Shown here piece by piece: positions 32,413 to 45,500 of a stretch of DNA of 64,000 nt; the first letter of the stretch is position 1, and each line of letters begins with the position of its first letter. The notes beneath the pieces were generated by a model, which saw only the letters and a program-made list of their open reading frames with translations, had not been told where the DNA came from and made no database searches. Position numbers and translations under genes: made by a program. Origin of the DNA: Folioceros fuciformis (Eukaryota > Anthocerotophyta > Anthocerotopsida > Anthocerotales); assembly GCA_049999805.1 (NCBI GenBank), contig JBNGIO010006380.1, positions 490,735 through 554,734 of the forward strand. Reading direction: 5' to 3'.

Positions 32413-32461
32413 CACAGGAAGTAAGACCCCAGAACCCAGCCAACTGGGGCACCTACTTCCT
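32413..32461. repeat. Imperfect inverted repeat (CAGGAAGTA...CCCCAG)
   Basis: CAGGAAGTAAGACCCCAG near 32413 pairs imperfectly with CTGGGGCACCTACTTCCTG near 32443. It lies just upstream (minus sense) of the PPR relic. Its function is unknown. Confidence 0.7.
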
Positions 32462-33577
32462 GGACGGCGAGCATGATGCGTTGAAAGAGGCGATGAGATA
32501 GAGCTCCTCTCCTCTTGCGTGCAACCTCTCTAACTAGGGAGCGATGAAAAGCACCAGGATAGCGGAACATTCTTGGGCGGCAGCAATTCTCGCCACTCGC
32601 CAAAGCTCCTGATCCAGAAAAAACAGCCGAAAGAGGACTCCGAGTTCGTGGCAAGTCTGCCATCGAGACTTAGCAGAACAGTCTCAAGTCTGTCCAGGGA
32701 AGGTGTGCCTACAACAGTTGTTCACCCCTCCATTTCTCCTGATCGGATGCACAAAGCGGACTCCCACTGTCTCCTCGTATCCGCTTCTGAGTGAAGCGCA
32801 AATCGCCAGATCCTAAAAGGCTGCTGCCTGTGATTCCAACTGTGGCAGCTGGGGAGCTCAGACGCCACACGACACAGTCTCGCACCCTACAGCTGTGCAC
32901 TTCAAATCGGAGAAAACGTGCTGATCTGAAATTCCAGCTAGCTATGTACTGGTCTTGCGGAACCTATACGTCATGTAACAAAAGAATCCCTATAAATAAT
33001 TAAAGAATCACTTTACATAAACAAAACGCCCAAAAGCAGGGCACGTTGATGAGTCTTGAGTGGTCGAACGCGCACTACGGAAGGGCCTTTGCAACGCCTC
33101 GTCGACGAAGGATCGTGAAATGTAAGAATCCTCTTTGCTTTAGGAGGCTGTAAACGATGCAAGAATCCTAATGACAAGGCCTTCGCCACCAAAGCACTGC
33201 AAGAATTGTGGTGATGGTGAAAGTGTACGAAGGAGACACCAGCAGCGAGCAGCCAGAGTGTTGCGACCAGTAGAACATGGCCAATTCCCACTACGGAAAT
33301 GAAGCAAAGAGGGTCCGCAATTCTGGTGAGGCGCCCTTTGAGTGATACACATTCTAGCAGCTGATGGCGGTGTGGGCCACAACGGCGCAGTTAGGCCTCG
33401 TCTCACTGGTCCAAGTTACCGTTCCTGATGGCTCCGTTTAGACTACGCAATCAGAGTAGTTCGAAGACTTGAATCGCGGGCGATGGAACGCTTTTAGCAC
33501 TTCACAAACGTCACAGCTCTGGGCATTGGATGCGTAGTGACGCAAGCTTAAATCCTGGGTGCCGCTGTGCTGCTTGA
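32462..33577. other. Intergenic, no gene recognised
   Basis: Only short ORFs on both strands. The right end should be the GT47 promoter and leader. Confidence 0.5.
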
Positions 33578-35276
33578 ATGGGCATCCTGGAGTTGCCGAG
33601 GATGGTGAAATCTCCAGAGACCACATGGCTCTGGCTGGCAGCCTGCATAATCTTGCTGGTCTCAGGATGGTGGCTGAGGCCTTTGCCTGCCAGAATCATC
33701 GGCAGCGAGGGCTCCTCCTCTGCGAGTCTGGTTGAATCGGGCCAGGGGAGGGAGCAGCCTGAGAGAATGAATAACGGTGATCATGAGCATGATTGTGATG
33801 GCAAGAGGATTTTCATGCACGACCTGCCTGCTGCATTCAACGAGCTTCTGCTACCGATTTGTACGACCGCCCAGGCGCTTCAGTCGGAGGAGTGCAGGAA
33901 TCTGATGAACCATGGATTCGGGCCTGAAGTCCAGTTCAAGGCGGCGGGGGATCCTCTGAGGGATCTGATCGTTCCGTCGGGAGCCTGGTTTCAGACGGAT
34001 CAATTCAGTCTGGAACTTATCTTCCGATTCAGGCTCACGCAGTACCGATGCTTAGTGGAGGATCCGGAGCTGGCAGACTTGTTTTTTGTGCCTTACTATC
34101 CCGGAAAGGATATCGTGAGGTACATCTTCACTCCCAAAGTGCACATGCGGGATCGCGTTGTGCAGCGGCTGGTTGGCTGGTTGGAGGCCAACCCGTTCTG
34201 GAGGCGGCGGCAGGTGTGGTGGAACGTCCTTTTTGTCTGCTCCTTTGCTCCTGTACATGGTTGTTTTGCTTGAATTGGGGGGCAGCAGTTCAATGTCGTG
34301 TTTCTTTAGGGCCGAGACCACTTTCTGCTGCTCGGCAGAATCGTGTGGGACTTCACGAGGCAAGAGGAATCTGAAGATGGATGGGGCAGCAGCATGCTCA
34401 ATATTCCCGAGTTGAGGAATGCTACTAAGCTGCTGCTGGAGAAAGATGTGTGGAGGGAAGATCAGGTACCGGCATCGATGGCATGCTTGTTTTTCTAGCT
34501 AGACTGCCCGGATTTCTGTGATCTGCTTCCTGTACCAACGGGGCCTATATATCTTGTAGGTGGCTATTCCTTATCCAACAGCCTTCCATCCGAGGTCGAT
34601 GAAAGATGTCTGGCAGTGGCAAGCTGTGGTTGAAAACTCGTCCCGGCCTTACGGAGTGTCTTTTGTGGGCGGCTCCAGAGGGTCCGACACAGAACCGATT
34701 CATATCCGGACCGCGGTGCTGAAGCAGTGCGAGGAATCTGTGAACTGTACAGTGTTCTTGTGTCGTAGGGACGTGGATTGTGGGCCACAATCGCACCACG
34801 AATTGATAGGACAAATCTACCTCAAGTCTGTTTTCTGCTTGCAACCGCCGGGAGACTCACCGACCCGGAAGGCCATCTTTGACTCTTTGATCGCAGGATG
34901 CATACCCGTGTTTGTTAACCCCCAGTCCGCGTACACACAGTACACCTGGCACCTGCCTGACGGGGATGAATACTCCGTCCTTTACTCTGAGGGGGACATC
35001 CTGGGGCCACCAGGTTTCAATGTATTACAGGCCCTGGCAGCCATACCTGAGGAGAAGGTCAAGAGAATGCGAAACAACATCTTGCATCTGCTGCCTCAGC
35101 TGGTGTATGCCAGTGGAACGTTAAGGGAAGGAGCAGCTGGAGTACAACGTCCGACCACGACCATGACCACAGGAGAGAGTAAAGAGGGGCCGAGTGGCAC
35201 ATCTGTAGACTTCAAAGATGCCTTTGATCTCATTCTTGAAAGACTATTGCAAAGGGTACGGACACAAGATTCCTAG
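33578..35276 (+). CDS. GT47 exostosin-family glycosyltransferase, MUR3-like
   Basis: Three exons (33578-34213, 34310-34465, 34560-35276) give 502 residues. The N-terminus has a type II anchor (TTWLWLAACIILLVSGWW, about residues 14-31), then a stem and the exostosin domain: RIFMHDLPAAFNELLL, HGFGPEVQFK, WFQTDQFSLELIFRFRL, ADLFFVPYYPGKDI, and GRDHFLLLGRIVWDF across the first splice. Later come the VAIPYPTAFHP and FCLQPPGDSPTRKAIFDSLI motifs and GCIPVFV. Plant GT47 subgroup A members such as MUR3 add galactose to xyloglucan in the Golgi; the overall pattern fits that subgroup. The exact sugar and acceptor cannot be fixed by reading. The tail after the catalytic domain is Thr/Ser-rich. Confidence 0.88.
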
Positions 35277-35694
35277 CTGGGTACTGCGGATAGGAATGGC
35301 ACTTTTGCACCGTGAAGACAACGCAGCCAGCTAACATGCTGCAGAAGCAGAGGAAAGTGGAGGTGCAGCTACCCATCATCAAAAAAATCCGTACCAAGAA
35401 GAGCACAGGTGTGGACTCCGCGCTGAAGCTAAATTTATGTGTAGTAGCAAAATTGCAGAGAAATTTGGAATCTTCCCAGACTTCTCAAAAAACTGAGGTA
35501 GACAGACCAAGCGAGGACGATGCCCACCCTGCTTGCAAGACAACTATCATTCTTGGATCAAACAGGGTGGCAACAAGGTGGAGACGTCTGCAAGCAGGTG
35601 CAGCAGTAGAGTCACGACTTAGAAGTAGGTAGAACTCTGCAAAGCAGAATGGAACATCTCAACAGGGAAGGACTGATAGCAACTCTTGTCGCTG
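35277..35694. other. Convergent 3' ends of GT47 and lumazine synthase
   Basis: About 418 bp between stops on opposite strands. The Lys-rich ORF inside (from 35312) has no domain and is probably UTR. Confidence 0.55.
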
Positions 35695-36472
35695 TCACAG
35701 CGTAGAACCGAAATCGCGGAGTAAAGCCGCCATTTCGATAGCAGTGACGGCGGCTTCAGCTCCTTTGTTTCCTGCCTTTCCCCCAGCTCTGTCAATGGCC
35801 TGCTCCATATTGTCACAGGTGAGGACGCCGAAAATACATGGAACCCCCGTGCTCAGGCCTGCAGTCATGATCCCAGAGGCTGTAGAATTAGCAACTGCGT
35901 CGTAATGCGACGTGGCTCCCCTGATCACAGCTCCAATACACAGGACAGCCTGGTACTTCCCAGACCCGGCCAGAGCCTGAGCCACAACGGGGATCTCGAA
36001 GCTTCCTGGCACCCACACCACCACCACATCCTCCTCGCTAACCCCGTACTTGGCGAAAGTCTCCAGCGCCCCTGCCAGCAGCGGCTTGGTGATGATCTCG
36101 TTGAAACGCGCTGCAACGATGGCAAATCGGAGCCCGGCTCCGCGCAAGATGGATCCGGTGACTTCTGTCACCACCGTGGCTTGCAAGCTCCAGTCGGCCC
36201 TTTCTCCGTTCCGCCCAAGACTCACACGCTGCCAGGACGCTCATTGCATCAAGCTCGCAACAAGCATCGAAATGCAACACGGGTGAAACCGGTTTGTCCC
36301 CAAACACTACCTTCGGTTTGGAGCTGGCCGAAGGCACGTTGGCAGCACGCACTGAAGAAATCCGACCCACATTGCCAGGGCTGCGCAGCGTCTGTGGCTG
36401 GGGCTGGCTTTGCCTCTTCAGCAAACGACATGAAGAGAGGAAGGGGGAAGCGAGTCTGGACACAGCCGCCAT
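35695..36472 (-). CDS. 6,7-dimethyl-8-ribityllumazine synthase, plastid
   Basis: Two exons on the minus strand (36472-36311 and 36228-35695, intron 82 bp with GTAGTG...CTGGCAG) give 231 residues. Exon 1 is a Ser/Arg/Pro-rich transit peptide. Exon 2 has the full lumazine synthase fold: [43 protein letters not shown] with the catalytic His, [11 protein letters not shown], and [19 protein letters not shown]. The enzyme condenses the ribitylamino-uracil intermediate with 3,4-dihydroxy-2-butanone 4-phosphate in riboflavin synthesis, in plastids of plants. Reading straight through from exon 1 would shift frame, which is why an intron is needed here. Confidence 0.92.
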
Positions 36473-37305
36473 CGCCGCACTGCTGCAGCTGCGGTATTAC
36501 GTCCTTCTCTGCTGCTGCCAGCCCGTCTATTAAATCTCGAAATCAGGGCTTTTCCAGATTTGCAATCGTGCCGTCCAGGCGGAGCTGTACAGCATGGCCA
36601 AGTTGGATTGTGTGTACTGGGCTGTGCAAGAGTAGGTAGGGATGATGGGGACGACGAAATGTTGTTGGGACAGCCTCGAGGAAGGAGAACTTGTGTGGAA
36701 GAGGAGAAGGAAGGGTGAGCTCGAGCACCGCCCAGTAATGGTTTCCAGCGGTTCGGCGGAGTTTGGGTGACCCGCAGCAAAATGTAAGTGGTTGGGGCAG
36801 TTCGCTGAGATGGGTGCTTAGCAAAGCAACAATTCAGAGCTCACGAGGAGGGTCCAAGCCGGATCGTCCTGCTCTTCTGGATCTCTTTCAGGTGGAATCA
36901 GCTTGCGTTTTGCTTTCCCGGGCTGCGTTGATAAAGTAAAGCATGCTTCGATAGGATGGCGAAAGTCGGGTTCTGACATGCATCTTGTTGTTTCTTTTTG
37001 TTGACAAGCCAGAGACGTTGCGAGAAATTTGATTAGTAGCCGGGCTTGTATCGCTATGGTTCCCAGCCATGTGGGCAGCGTGCCGCTTTTCAAGAATCTG
37101 GGTTGCTCACAGCAAGATTAAGTTGCTGGTGCACTGTTCTGGAAAAGAGTGTTTCAGTAGGCGTAATCCAATCACAAGGAGATATTATTCTGCGCATCCC
37201 GACTCTCCTGAATCTCGCACAGGTGGAATGAACTTCCGGTTGGCTTGTGTCATAAGGCAGGCCTAGAGTCGTTTCACGAGGTTGTCGGGAAAGGTAGCTT
37301 CTCAC
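36473..37305. other. Divergent intergenic region, lumazine synthase / PPR
   Basis: 833 bp between divergent starts. ORFs inside are short and lack domains. A small upstream exon of the PPR gene cannot be excluded, because its frame is open slightly upstream of the chosen ATG. Confidence 0.5.
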
Positions 37306-39987
37306 ATGCTTGTTCAATGTCTTTTCTTTTCAGCAAGTGACCTTCCCAGAAATTTGAGTGGCAAGGATGGCAAGCATTTACAGCCAGGTCGCCCAAAGAA
37401 GAAAGAGCAACTGGGATCTCTGAAGATTGCGAGTGTGCTTGGGATCTTGAGCAAAACGGGTGGGGATCCTAGTGCACCCCAGCTTCGTGGGCTCTCTATC
37501 TCTAGACTGAGTCCTTATCAAATCTCTTTTGTGCTGAAGAAGGAAACTGATTTAAACGTGGCATGGGGATTTTTCAAGTGGGCTGCGAAACAGAAGGGTT
37601 ACAAGCACAATGCTCATACACATACACTGATGATCAAACTTCTGGGTATCGCACAGAGGTATGATGAGATGTGGGGTTTACTGGACGAGATGCGGAGGCA
37701 AGCTTATGATGTAGGCGATGTGATATTCACAATTGTGCTGATTAGCTACGCCAGAGCAAATAGGCTCGCTGCTGTCCTGGAGGCCTTTGATCGCATCCTG
37801 AACATGGGGGTTCGGCCAAGTGTTGTTGTCTTCAATTGTCTGATGGGCCTTCTTGTCAAACGAAATCAGCACAGCACTGTTCAGCTGGTCTATCAGCGGA
37901 TGCTCAATGCAGGGTGTGTGCCGGATGAATCCACATATGCTAGCCTCATAGTTAGTTCGTGTCGAGTGGGTGAATTGTCTACAGCGATCAGGTTACTTGA
38001 GAACATGAAAGAAGGAGGTCTGAGCGTAGGAGTTGCCGTCGTGGGTGCAATGATTATGGGATATGTGGATTCTGGGAGATTCACTGAGGCCTTGCATCTG
38101 TTTCGAGAAGCAAAGGAGTACCAAAATGTTGTGAACTATACTACTGTGATTGCTGGATTAGACAAAGCAGGGTGCAGGCAAGAGGCTCGCAGCTTGATTC
38201 TAGAAATGAGAGCGGGAGATATTTGTCTGGATGAACCTGCATACACAACTCTTGTCAAATTTCTTGTAAGGCAGAGGGAAGTCACTGAGGCCATGAAACT
38301 TTTTGAAGAGGCAAAAGTGAAAGGCTGCTTTCTTACTGAGGGTTTCTATTATGCCTCGGTTGATGGGCTGGTGAAGGTCAACGCATGGGCCGAAGCTGGC
38401 AAGCTTCTCATGGACATGATACGAAGTGGCTTCAAACTGGATGCAGCCACCTGCAATGTTGTCCTCTGTGGTCTTTGCAAGACAGGCAAGGGTTATGAAG
38501 CGTGGCAGCTTCTCAATGAAATGCGACAATGCAGAAACCTGTTACATGAAATAGCGTACAAAGCCCTTATTGTTCATTTTGCTGAAACGGATCAGATTGA
38601 AGCAGCTTCCCAGCTATTGGCGGAGATGGAAGTCATGAACTTTGATGAGAGGTCAGTACCGTACGATGTCATGCTAGTTGCTTATGTCCGAAGTGATCAA
38701 ATAGATATAGCCCTTCGGTATAGTCGCAAGATGGCAGGAAAAGGGAGTTCTGAGGTGGTGCACAGTTACAACACCATGCTGAAAGCGCTGGTGGAAGCAG
38801 AGAGAGTACCTGATGCCTTGAAGGTATTTGGCGACATGAAGGTTCGAAACTGTCTGAGCAGGCTGTCATACAATATTCTACTCCATGGTTTCTGCAAGTT
38901 GGGTTTGATGCATGAAGCGGTTAGGCTCTTTGAGGAAATGAAGGTGCAGGGCTTCTCCCCAAACGTTGTCTCGTACAATACCTTGATAGCTGGTTTCGTC
39001 AAGCTTAATGAAGCCCTGCATGTTTACTACATGTTTGAAGACATGAAAGCCAAGGGAATCATTCCGGATGTTGTAACCTACAACACAATTCTTCCACTTC
39101 TGCTCAAATCAACGGATTGTCACAAGGCTTGCCATCTGTTGTCCATGATGGAGAAGCAAGGCATATCCCCCGACGTCGTGACCTATACTTGCATGATTGA
39201 CAGGCTTGGAAAGGCTGGAAAGGTGAAAGAAGCTTCAAGACTTTTCTTCGTAATGATAAGTCAGGGCCTTGTACCTAATGCGATAACCTGTGGTTCCCTC
39301 ATGCATGGCCTCTGCAAGTCAGGCAACGTGTTAGCAGCTGAAGGCATGTTTGGAGACATGAAAAGAAATGGACTCACCTGTAACCATGTCATCTACAATA
39401 TCTTGCTTGCTGGACATTGCAAGACTGGCCACCTAGACAAAGGATGGTCTGTAGTTCACAGAATGCGGCAGGATGGATATGCTGACGACCCTCACACCTA
39501 TAGCACTTTGATAAGTGGACTTGCCAAAGTGAGCAGACCCCATCTAGCAAGTGCAATGTTGGAGGACTTGAAGGAAATGGGATACAAGCCAACCATTGTG
39601 ATGTACAATTCTCTGATCTATGCACAAAGCAAGGCAGGTCTAATGTATGAAGCCTGCAGATCCTTCAGAGATCTGGAGCAAATGGGACTGACCCCTAATG
39701 TTTGGGGTTACAACACCCTCATTGCTGGATTCTGTGCAGCAGATCAGGTGAAAGAGGCTTGCAAGATTCTTTTCCAAATGCAGGACTACAATTGTGCTCC
39801 TGACGTGATCTCCTACACATCAATTATTCATGCATATGGGAATTCAGGCAAGCAAGGTGACGCTTTGAACTATTTAGCAGAAATGAAAAGGCAGGGATTT
39901 GCTCCAGATGCTGCAGCGCTGAGTGTTTTACACCGTTGTGTCTGGCGAACCAATGATCCTGGTTTAGGTCCTCGGGTGTGGAATTAA
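37306..39987 (+). CDS. P-class pentatricopeptide repeat protein
   Basis: A single-exon protein of 893 codons is taken from the first ATG at 37306. After about 110 residues of N-terminus (basic, possible organelle-targeting) come about 20 tandem 35-residue PPR motifs. Examples are VVSYNTLIAGFVKLNEALHV, VVTYNTILPLLLKSTDCHKA, VVTYTCMIDRLGKAGKVKEA and VISYTSIIHAYGNSGKQGDA. No E, DYW or SMR domain follows, so it is P-class. Such proteins bind specific organellar RNAs one base per repeat, through residues 5 and 35, and stabilise, splice or activate them. Lack of introns is normal for PPR genes. The RNA target could be predicted from the two-residue code but I did not do so. Confidence 0.93.
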   Translation: MLVQCLFFSASDLPRNLSGKDGKHLQPGRPKKKEQLGSLKIASVLGILSKTGGDPSAPQLRGLSISRLSPYQISFVLKKETDLNVAWGFFKWAAKQKGYKHNAHTHTLMIKLLGIAQRYDEMWGLLDEMRRQAYDVGDVIFTIVLISYARANRLAAVLEAFDRILNMGVRPSVVVFNCLMGLLVKRNQHSTVQLVYQRMLNAGCVPDESTYASLIVSSCRVGELSTAIRLLENMKEGGLSVGVAVVGAMIMGYVDSGRFTEALHLFREAKEYQNVVNYTTVIAGLDKAGCRQEARSLILEMRAGDICLDEPAYTTLVKFLVRQREVTEAMKLFEEAKVKGCFLTEGFYYASVDGLVKVNAWAEAGKLLMDMIRSGFKLDAATCNVVLCGLCKTGKGYEAWQLLNEMRQCRNLLHEIAYKALIVHFAETDQIEAASQLLAEMEVMNFDERSVPYDVMLVAYVRSDQIDIALRYSRKMAGKGSSEVVHSYNTMLKALVEAERVPDALKVFGDMKVRNCLSRLSYNILLHGFCKLGLMHEAVRLFEEMKVQGFSPNVVSYNTLIAGFVKLNEALHVYYMFEDMKAKGIIPDVVTYNTILPLLLKSTDCHKACHLLSMMEKQGISPDVVTYTCMIDRLGKAGKVKEASRLFFVMISQGLVPNAITCGSLMHGLCKSGNVLAAEGMFGDMKRNGLTCNHVIYNILLAGHCKTGHLDKGWSVVHRMRQDGYADDPHTYSTLISGLAKVSRPHLASAMLEDLKEMGYKPTIVMYNSLIYAQSKAGLMYEACRSFRDLEQMGLTPNVWGYNTLIAGFCAADQVKEACKILFQMQDYNCAPDVISYTSIIHAYGNSGKQGDALNYLAEMKRQGFAPDAAALSVLHRCVWRTNDPGLGPRVWN

Positions 39988-42525
39988 CATCATCAGAGTA
40001 TTCCTCCATGCCAGAGTTCTTAGCCACCGTAACAGAGCTCACCTGTGTGCCGAGTTTCATAACCTCTGGTGCTACGATGGTGATCGGCTCACCAGGTTAG
40101 TGATGAGAGTAGCTGTCTTAATTCTCTCAATTGCTCCGTGGAAATTTGGCATGTCTCTTAAAATTGGTCCTTCTCGCTTGTGTAGTGCGGGTGAACTTCA
40201 TTTGACTGATATGGAGGCAACTTCGATTCCAATCCCACCTCTCGAACCGACTGCTTCCTGCAAATGAAGCGCTGAAGGACGTAAACGTGGGACCAGGGGC
40301 AGAGGAAATGTCGATCCGAAACAGCCCGTACTTATGTCTACAGGTTGTTTCGGATCACTCTGTCTAAGCAATAGCTGTGGCATCTCAAGAAGAACATTGC
40401 AACAGCGCAGACCAATTGCTGTGGATTGTTGAGAACAGCCTGGCAGCAACGCTGCGTATCACTCATGACCAAATGGTGCGACACCTCGCCCGGCAGTGCA
40501 ATGCATGATCCCAAGAGAACAACAAAGGGCGCCCGAGCACCAGCAGAAGATGGACGCAAGGCTATCAGGATCGAGGCTGAAATTTTGGATTCAGACACGT
40601 TTTCGAATCAACGGTAGTGCATCAGCTTTGTTTTGACACACATTCCGGTCACCGCGAAGTGGATGGACAGTGTTAGTCTATGTGGGCTTGCAAATGGATA
40701 CCCGATGGCTATAAACGCCCGCACGTGTGTTCGCACGTCCCTCCACGGCCGCTACATGTACCTCGATGTTCTTGCCCATGACCATAGCATGGTAAGTCAT
40801 GCAGCATCGAACTTGTGCCTGTGCCCGTGCCCTACATACCCACAACACGGGACATGAGCAACAGGGGACATTGAGAAATAGTGAAGCATAGAAGTGGAGC
40901 AGCAAAATAAATTGAAGTTGTTCATAGTCTGAGAACAAATAAATGTGCTTCTTCAAATTTTTGAGTCCATTTGGTTCCTAGTTGTGTCATTTACAAGCCT
41001 ATGAAGGCAATATCAAAGGTAGCCCTCCTGCAAAGTGGAGCATTTCAATTGAGGTAGAGAACCATGCAATATGAGGAAGAATTTAAGTCTTTAACAATTT
41101 CATACTTTCAAACATGTCACTAGTCACTCCATACTAACCACCCCTGCATGCATAGAGTTTGGTGTCTGACACTGAAAGTAATATGCAACATATGTATCTT
41201 AAGCAAGTTTGGAATCCTCAAACACCCCAAACAATTGAACTCACTATTTGAAACTTATGAAGTGATGTGCTATGATCTTTTCTTTATGCAGAGACCCTGG
41301 CTGATGTTGTGTAGGTGATTCCTTGATGCCTACATGAAGTACAAAAAGGTTATTTGCTTGTCATGAGGAAATTATTTAGTCATCTTGCCTGACAAGAGTG
41401 TGCAAAGTGATGGTCATCCTGGTCAACAACTGCAATGCATACCACAATATGTAAGGCAATTTGAAATTGCAATTTACAACCAACTTGCACTCTCTTACAC
41501 CCAACCATCCCTCTCTTACCTCGGCTAGGGTTGCCCATAGTTGTGTTGCATGATTGCATTCCACCTTTTACTAGTTCCTGGACTTTTGCCGTAGCCTCTT
41601 CGTTAAGATTTCCCACCACTTTGCAAGTTATTCGCCTACTTTGGCTTGGGCCATTATTCTCTGCCTCACATTAGAGCAATTGTTTAAGAACTTTGACATG
41701 ATTCACCCCCCAAGCCACTGTCATGCATTGCACTTTTTGAAAAAGTGATCTATCCACAAGGTAGCAACTCAAGATCCTCATTCAAGCCTTGCACTTGCAC
41801 TCTCTCTACCCATCCCTTGTACAGCTTTAACAAAGGCTTGTTGGTAGTTTGGTTTGTGTCCAAGGTGAAGGAAAACTTGAAGAAAACTAGGCAATCCCCA
41901 TATGTGCTATATGACAAAACGCTCCACCTCCCTATGCTCTCAAAAGGGCTAATGGAGTCCTTTCACCGAACAAGTAAGGTGAACTTGAGGACACGATCAA
42001 TCTCAATCCTGCTGACACTATGTGCATCTCTTTGCAAGGGATCATTGCAAAGCACAAAGGGCACTTCTTGTAGTAGTCCTAGAAGATGCTATGGAATATT
42101 TCCATATAATATGCAATTGAAAAAACAAATCACCATGTCATGGCGGGCGGTTGTCTATTTTGATATTCGACACATAGGCCCCATGACCCGTGGATTTGAA
42201 GTACTTCCTTGTGCCCAAGCTATTTGTAGAACTATTTTTTTGAGCCCAGCCTAGGTAGGCAAAGGATTAAGAGACCCGCTAGACGTCGAGGATGTAAAGC
42301 ACGCACGGTAAGCCTGAAATATAGCTCTGAAGATTTTTCATACTGCAGGTCTTATACCGTTTTTTCTTACACCTACAGAGGAAACCAGAGAGAACAATAA
42401 TCAGAGGGCCCTTTGTCCAGAACCATGTAGCCATGATAAATGAATCATGAAATAATTTATTAGAATAGTTAACGACAATTAGTTTTATGCTACTGAAACA
42501 CTCAATTTTAACAAAATGTAAGGAA
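39988..42525. other. 2.5-kb intergenic region, no gene recognised
   Basis: The first few hundred bases are probably the PPR 3' UTR. From about 40860 the sequence is AT-richer. An ORF at 41745-42254 (169 codons) shows no domain I recognise and may be an old repeat. No tRNA or tandem repeat was noticed. Confidence 0.5.
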
Positions 42526-45500
42526 TTAAGCTCTCATGGAAAGGGTGGACGAGACATCTGTGACCGGCATCTTTCGACCCTCTGGTTCCTTGGTGTATTG
42601 TTGCGTCTGAAGGTAGGTTTCTAGCCTTGTTACAACAGCCCTGGAATCAGGGTCAACTTTCTTCTTCAGTGACACAAGAAACTCCCGACCGATTGTGTTC
42701 AATATCTTCATGAATTGGCCTTTGAATTCTTCAACCATCCGATAGCCTGCGATCTGCAAATCACACCACAACCCGTTTTGTCACAATCAACAAAACTGGC
42801 TTCGCAGCTGTTCAAGGCATGCAAGTTAGGAGCTGACCTTCAACATGGCTTCCAGTGCCGATGCTGTGAGACGATTGGCTGGTAGTGCGTTCAGTAGGCT
42901 GCCACACCAAGTCCATGCAAACGCCAGTCCGTAGGGGTTTTCTTTACCACTTGCTACCTGTGTCTGCAACCACAGCACGTCATAAAACCTACCGTCACAT
43001 GAAGCACCCAGCTCAAATTCTGAACAAGGGGCACAGACCCTCAACCTCTTGACATACCTGGGTTATAGCAGCATAGAAGGTCATATATGCAGACATTCGT
43101 GCGACATATTCATCAGTACTCTCCAACTTGTTATCCTCCACCTTGTAACCCAGGGTCTTGTAATAATGCTCGTCACTGGTATAATTTTCCTGTGGAAGCG
43201 CACACGTCAGGGCCATAACATACAATATTTATCGACTGCATTTGTTGACTGTTTCAGGCACCTTTCTGTAAATGTAGTACTTCGGCACCGTGAATATGCA
43301 CACTTGATTTAGCCTACCAATTACCACATCCATCATGGACGAGACCTGCAGATAACGAACAGCTAAGCAGTGTTATCATCAAGGAAGATAGAAGCCGCAA
43401 CACACTTCAAACCACCAGTTGTGCAAGTATGAAAGCAATCGACGGAGATAGGAAAGCAGTGGACAGCAAGGAAGCTAGAGTGTACAAGGATCGGACGCGC
43501 TACACACCTCCGAAGCCACATTCACCACCACTTGAGCAAGCGGGAAAGCAAATGTTGGAAGCTTTAGAACCTGAGACTCACACTGGGACAAAAGCTGTCG
43601 ATCAAACAGGGCAGCAGCCATCATGATTAGTGATATGGCTGACGTACAGCAGAGTGTCAAATATTCACTTTGAAGATGATCGCGCGGAGCATCTCACCTT
43701 GTTAGCCAATGTCATAAACAGTAACGATTGAGGTATATTTGGGGATTGCATCAACTGTGTCAACTCCAAGGATTTTTTCCTGATTAATCACATTGGGCAG
43801 ATGAAGGCGTGATCTACAAGAACCAGCTACTCCAAGTACTCCTGCTAAAGGATCACTCTCCTCCTTACCTCACTTGCTCCTGCGTAGCTGATACTTGCTG
43901 CAAGATTTTAATGACATTACGCTCCAATAGCTTGACATCCTGATTCCATACGGCAGGTTACGTGTAGCAATGAGGGGTCAGAACTCGGTCTAAGCGCAGA
44001 GGTCATTTAGCACCCAGCATGCATCGCGTGCTATGTGGCCGGAGCATATCGAAGACAGGCACACCTTCTTAAGGGCAGGATTTGACAGCAGTAGCTTGCA
44101 CTCCTCCTCCACCTTTAGAAGAACTGTCATTCTCGCCTGCTCCAAGGCAGCCGCCTTCGGACTTATCCTTGCCCTCCCCACAGTGGCCACAGTTTCATTT
44201 GCTGCAGGCTTCGCCAGCTGGCTGGCTTCCTGAGTCTGCTTCAACTCGAGCGGATTTTGCTTGGCCTCCAAGTCTTTCTGCTTAGCGTCCAGCTGCTTCT
44301 GCTTCTCAGCGGCAGCAGCAGCTGCTGCAGCTTCAGCTTGTTGCTTCTCACGAAGCTCTGCTGCTGCTTCAGCTTGTTGCTTCTCACGACGTTCAGCTGC
44401 TGCCTTCTCCGCAGCTTTCCTAGCACGTTCCTCATTTGCTGCCACTTGTTGCCTACGAGCTTCTTCCACAGCAGCATCATTTCGTATCTTGCGCTCTTCA
44501 ACCTGAGAGCGCTGTTCATGTTCCCGTTGCACTTCACATAAATGCTGGTCGCGTGCTTCAGCTCTGCAAAGCAGACATGAAAATTAGGTCGTCCGGCATG
44601 GACTAACACCACAAGACTCTCTTGCGATTCATCGAACATAAGGCAGGGTACAAACATTGAGCGGCTATCATCTTCGTCTTTAAGGACCAAAACTTTTAAC
44701 TTCTCTCGTGCTTCACTGTCAACTTGAAAATGAGCTGCTTTCTTTCTGTCGTGTTCTTGTGACCTGGCTAGCGTCAAATTCTGCTGGCTTTGTCGCGCCT
44801 CTTCCTAAAGACACACAAAAAAGGACTCCGGCACTGAAGACTCTACAGAGAACGCCGCGGCGCACAGCCAAATCGACAAAGCAGGTATTACCTGTACCCT
44901 GAGACGACGCTGCGTGTCCAAATCCAGCAGCGCTGCTTCTTCTGGTTTAGTCTTTTGCAGCAGATGGTTGTTGTCAGCAACAGGTGACCTCCACCTGAAA
45001 GGCGAGACAACCTCGACAGGTGAAGCAGGGTCTGCACATCTGACAAGAAGAGAATAGCTGTTACAAACAGTCACATCCAGCTGACATGTGCATGCAAGAG
45101 AACCCTAATTCTCACTCTCACCTTTCACTTCCGTCCTCGAGCTCCGAATCCGGGATCCGAAGCTTGCTCACAACCTCCTCCTCCCCTTCACTAACATAAC
45201 AGTCATCATCGGACACCCCTATGCGGAAACTCGCCGACTGCCACTTATAAGTCTCCTTCAGACTCCGCCACGAGACACATTTACTCAAAATCTCCTCACT
45301 CACGGGAACCTCCCGAAGCAAGGATGACTCGTTCAATCCTCCACCGATGATCTCCAACTCATGCTGCAGTTCAGCCAGCCCCCAGTCAGGCTGAGGATCA
45401 AATTCAACCTGGAAACTTCCTTCACGAGGTCCGACAGCGACGGGACTCCTGCGCACCACCTCCAACCTGCCCTCACAAGAAAGGAACGAGCTCTGGGGAC

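Noticed and set aside
36177-36225. A 46-bp intron (GTGAGT...TGCAAG) in lumazine synthase
   Set aside because: It would also fix the frame but is very short; an 82-bp intron (36310-36229) with a better acceptor does so too and was preferred.
41745-42254. 169-codon ORF downstream of the P-class PPR gene
   Set aside because: Low-complexity Ser/Lys/Leu composition with no motif; perhaps an old repeat, but nothing supports a gene.
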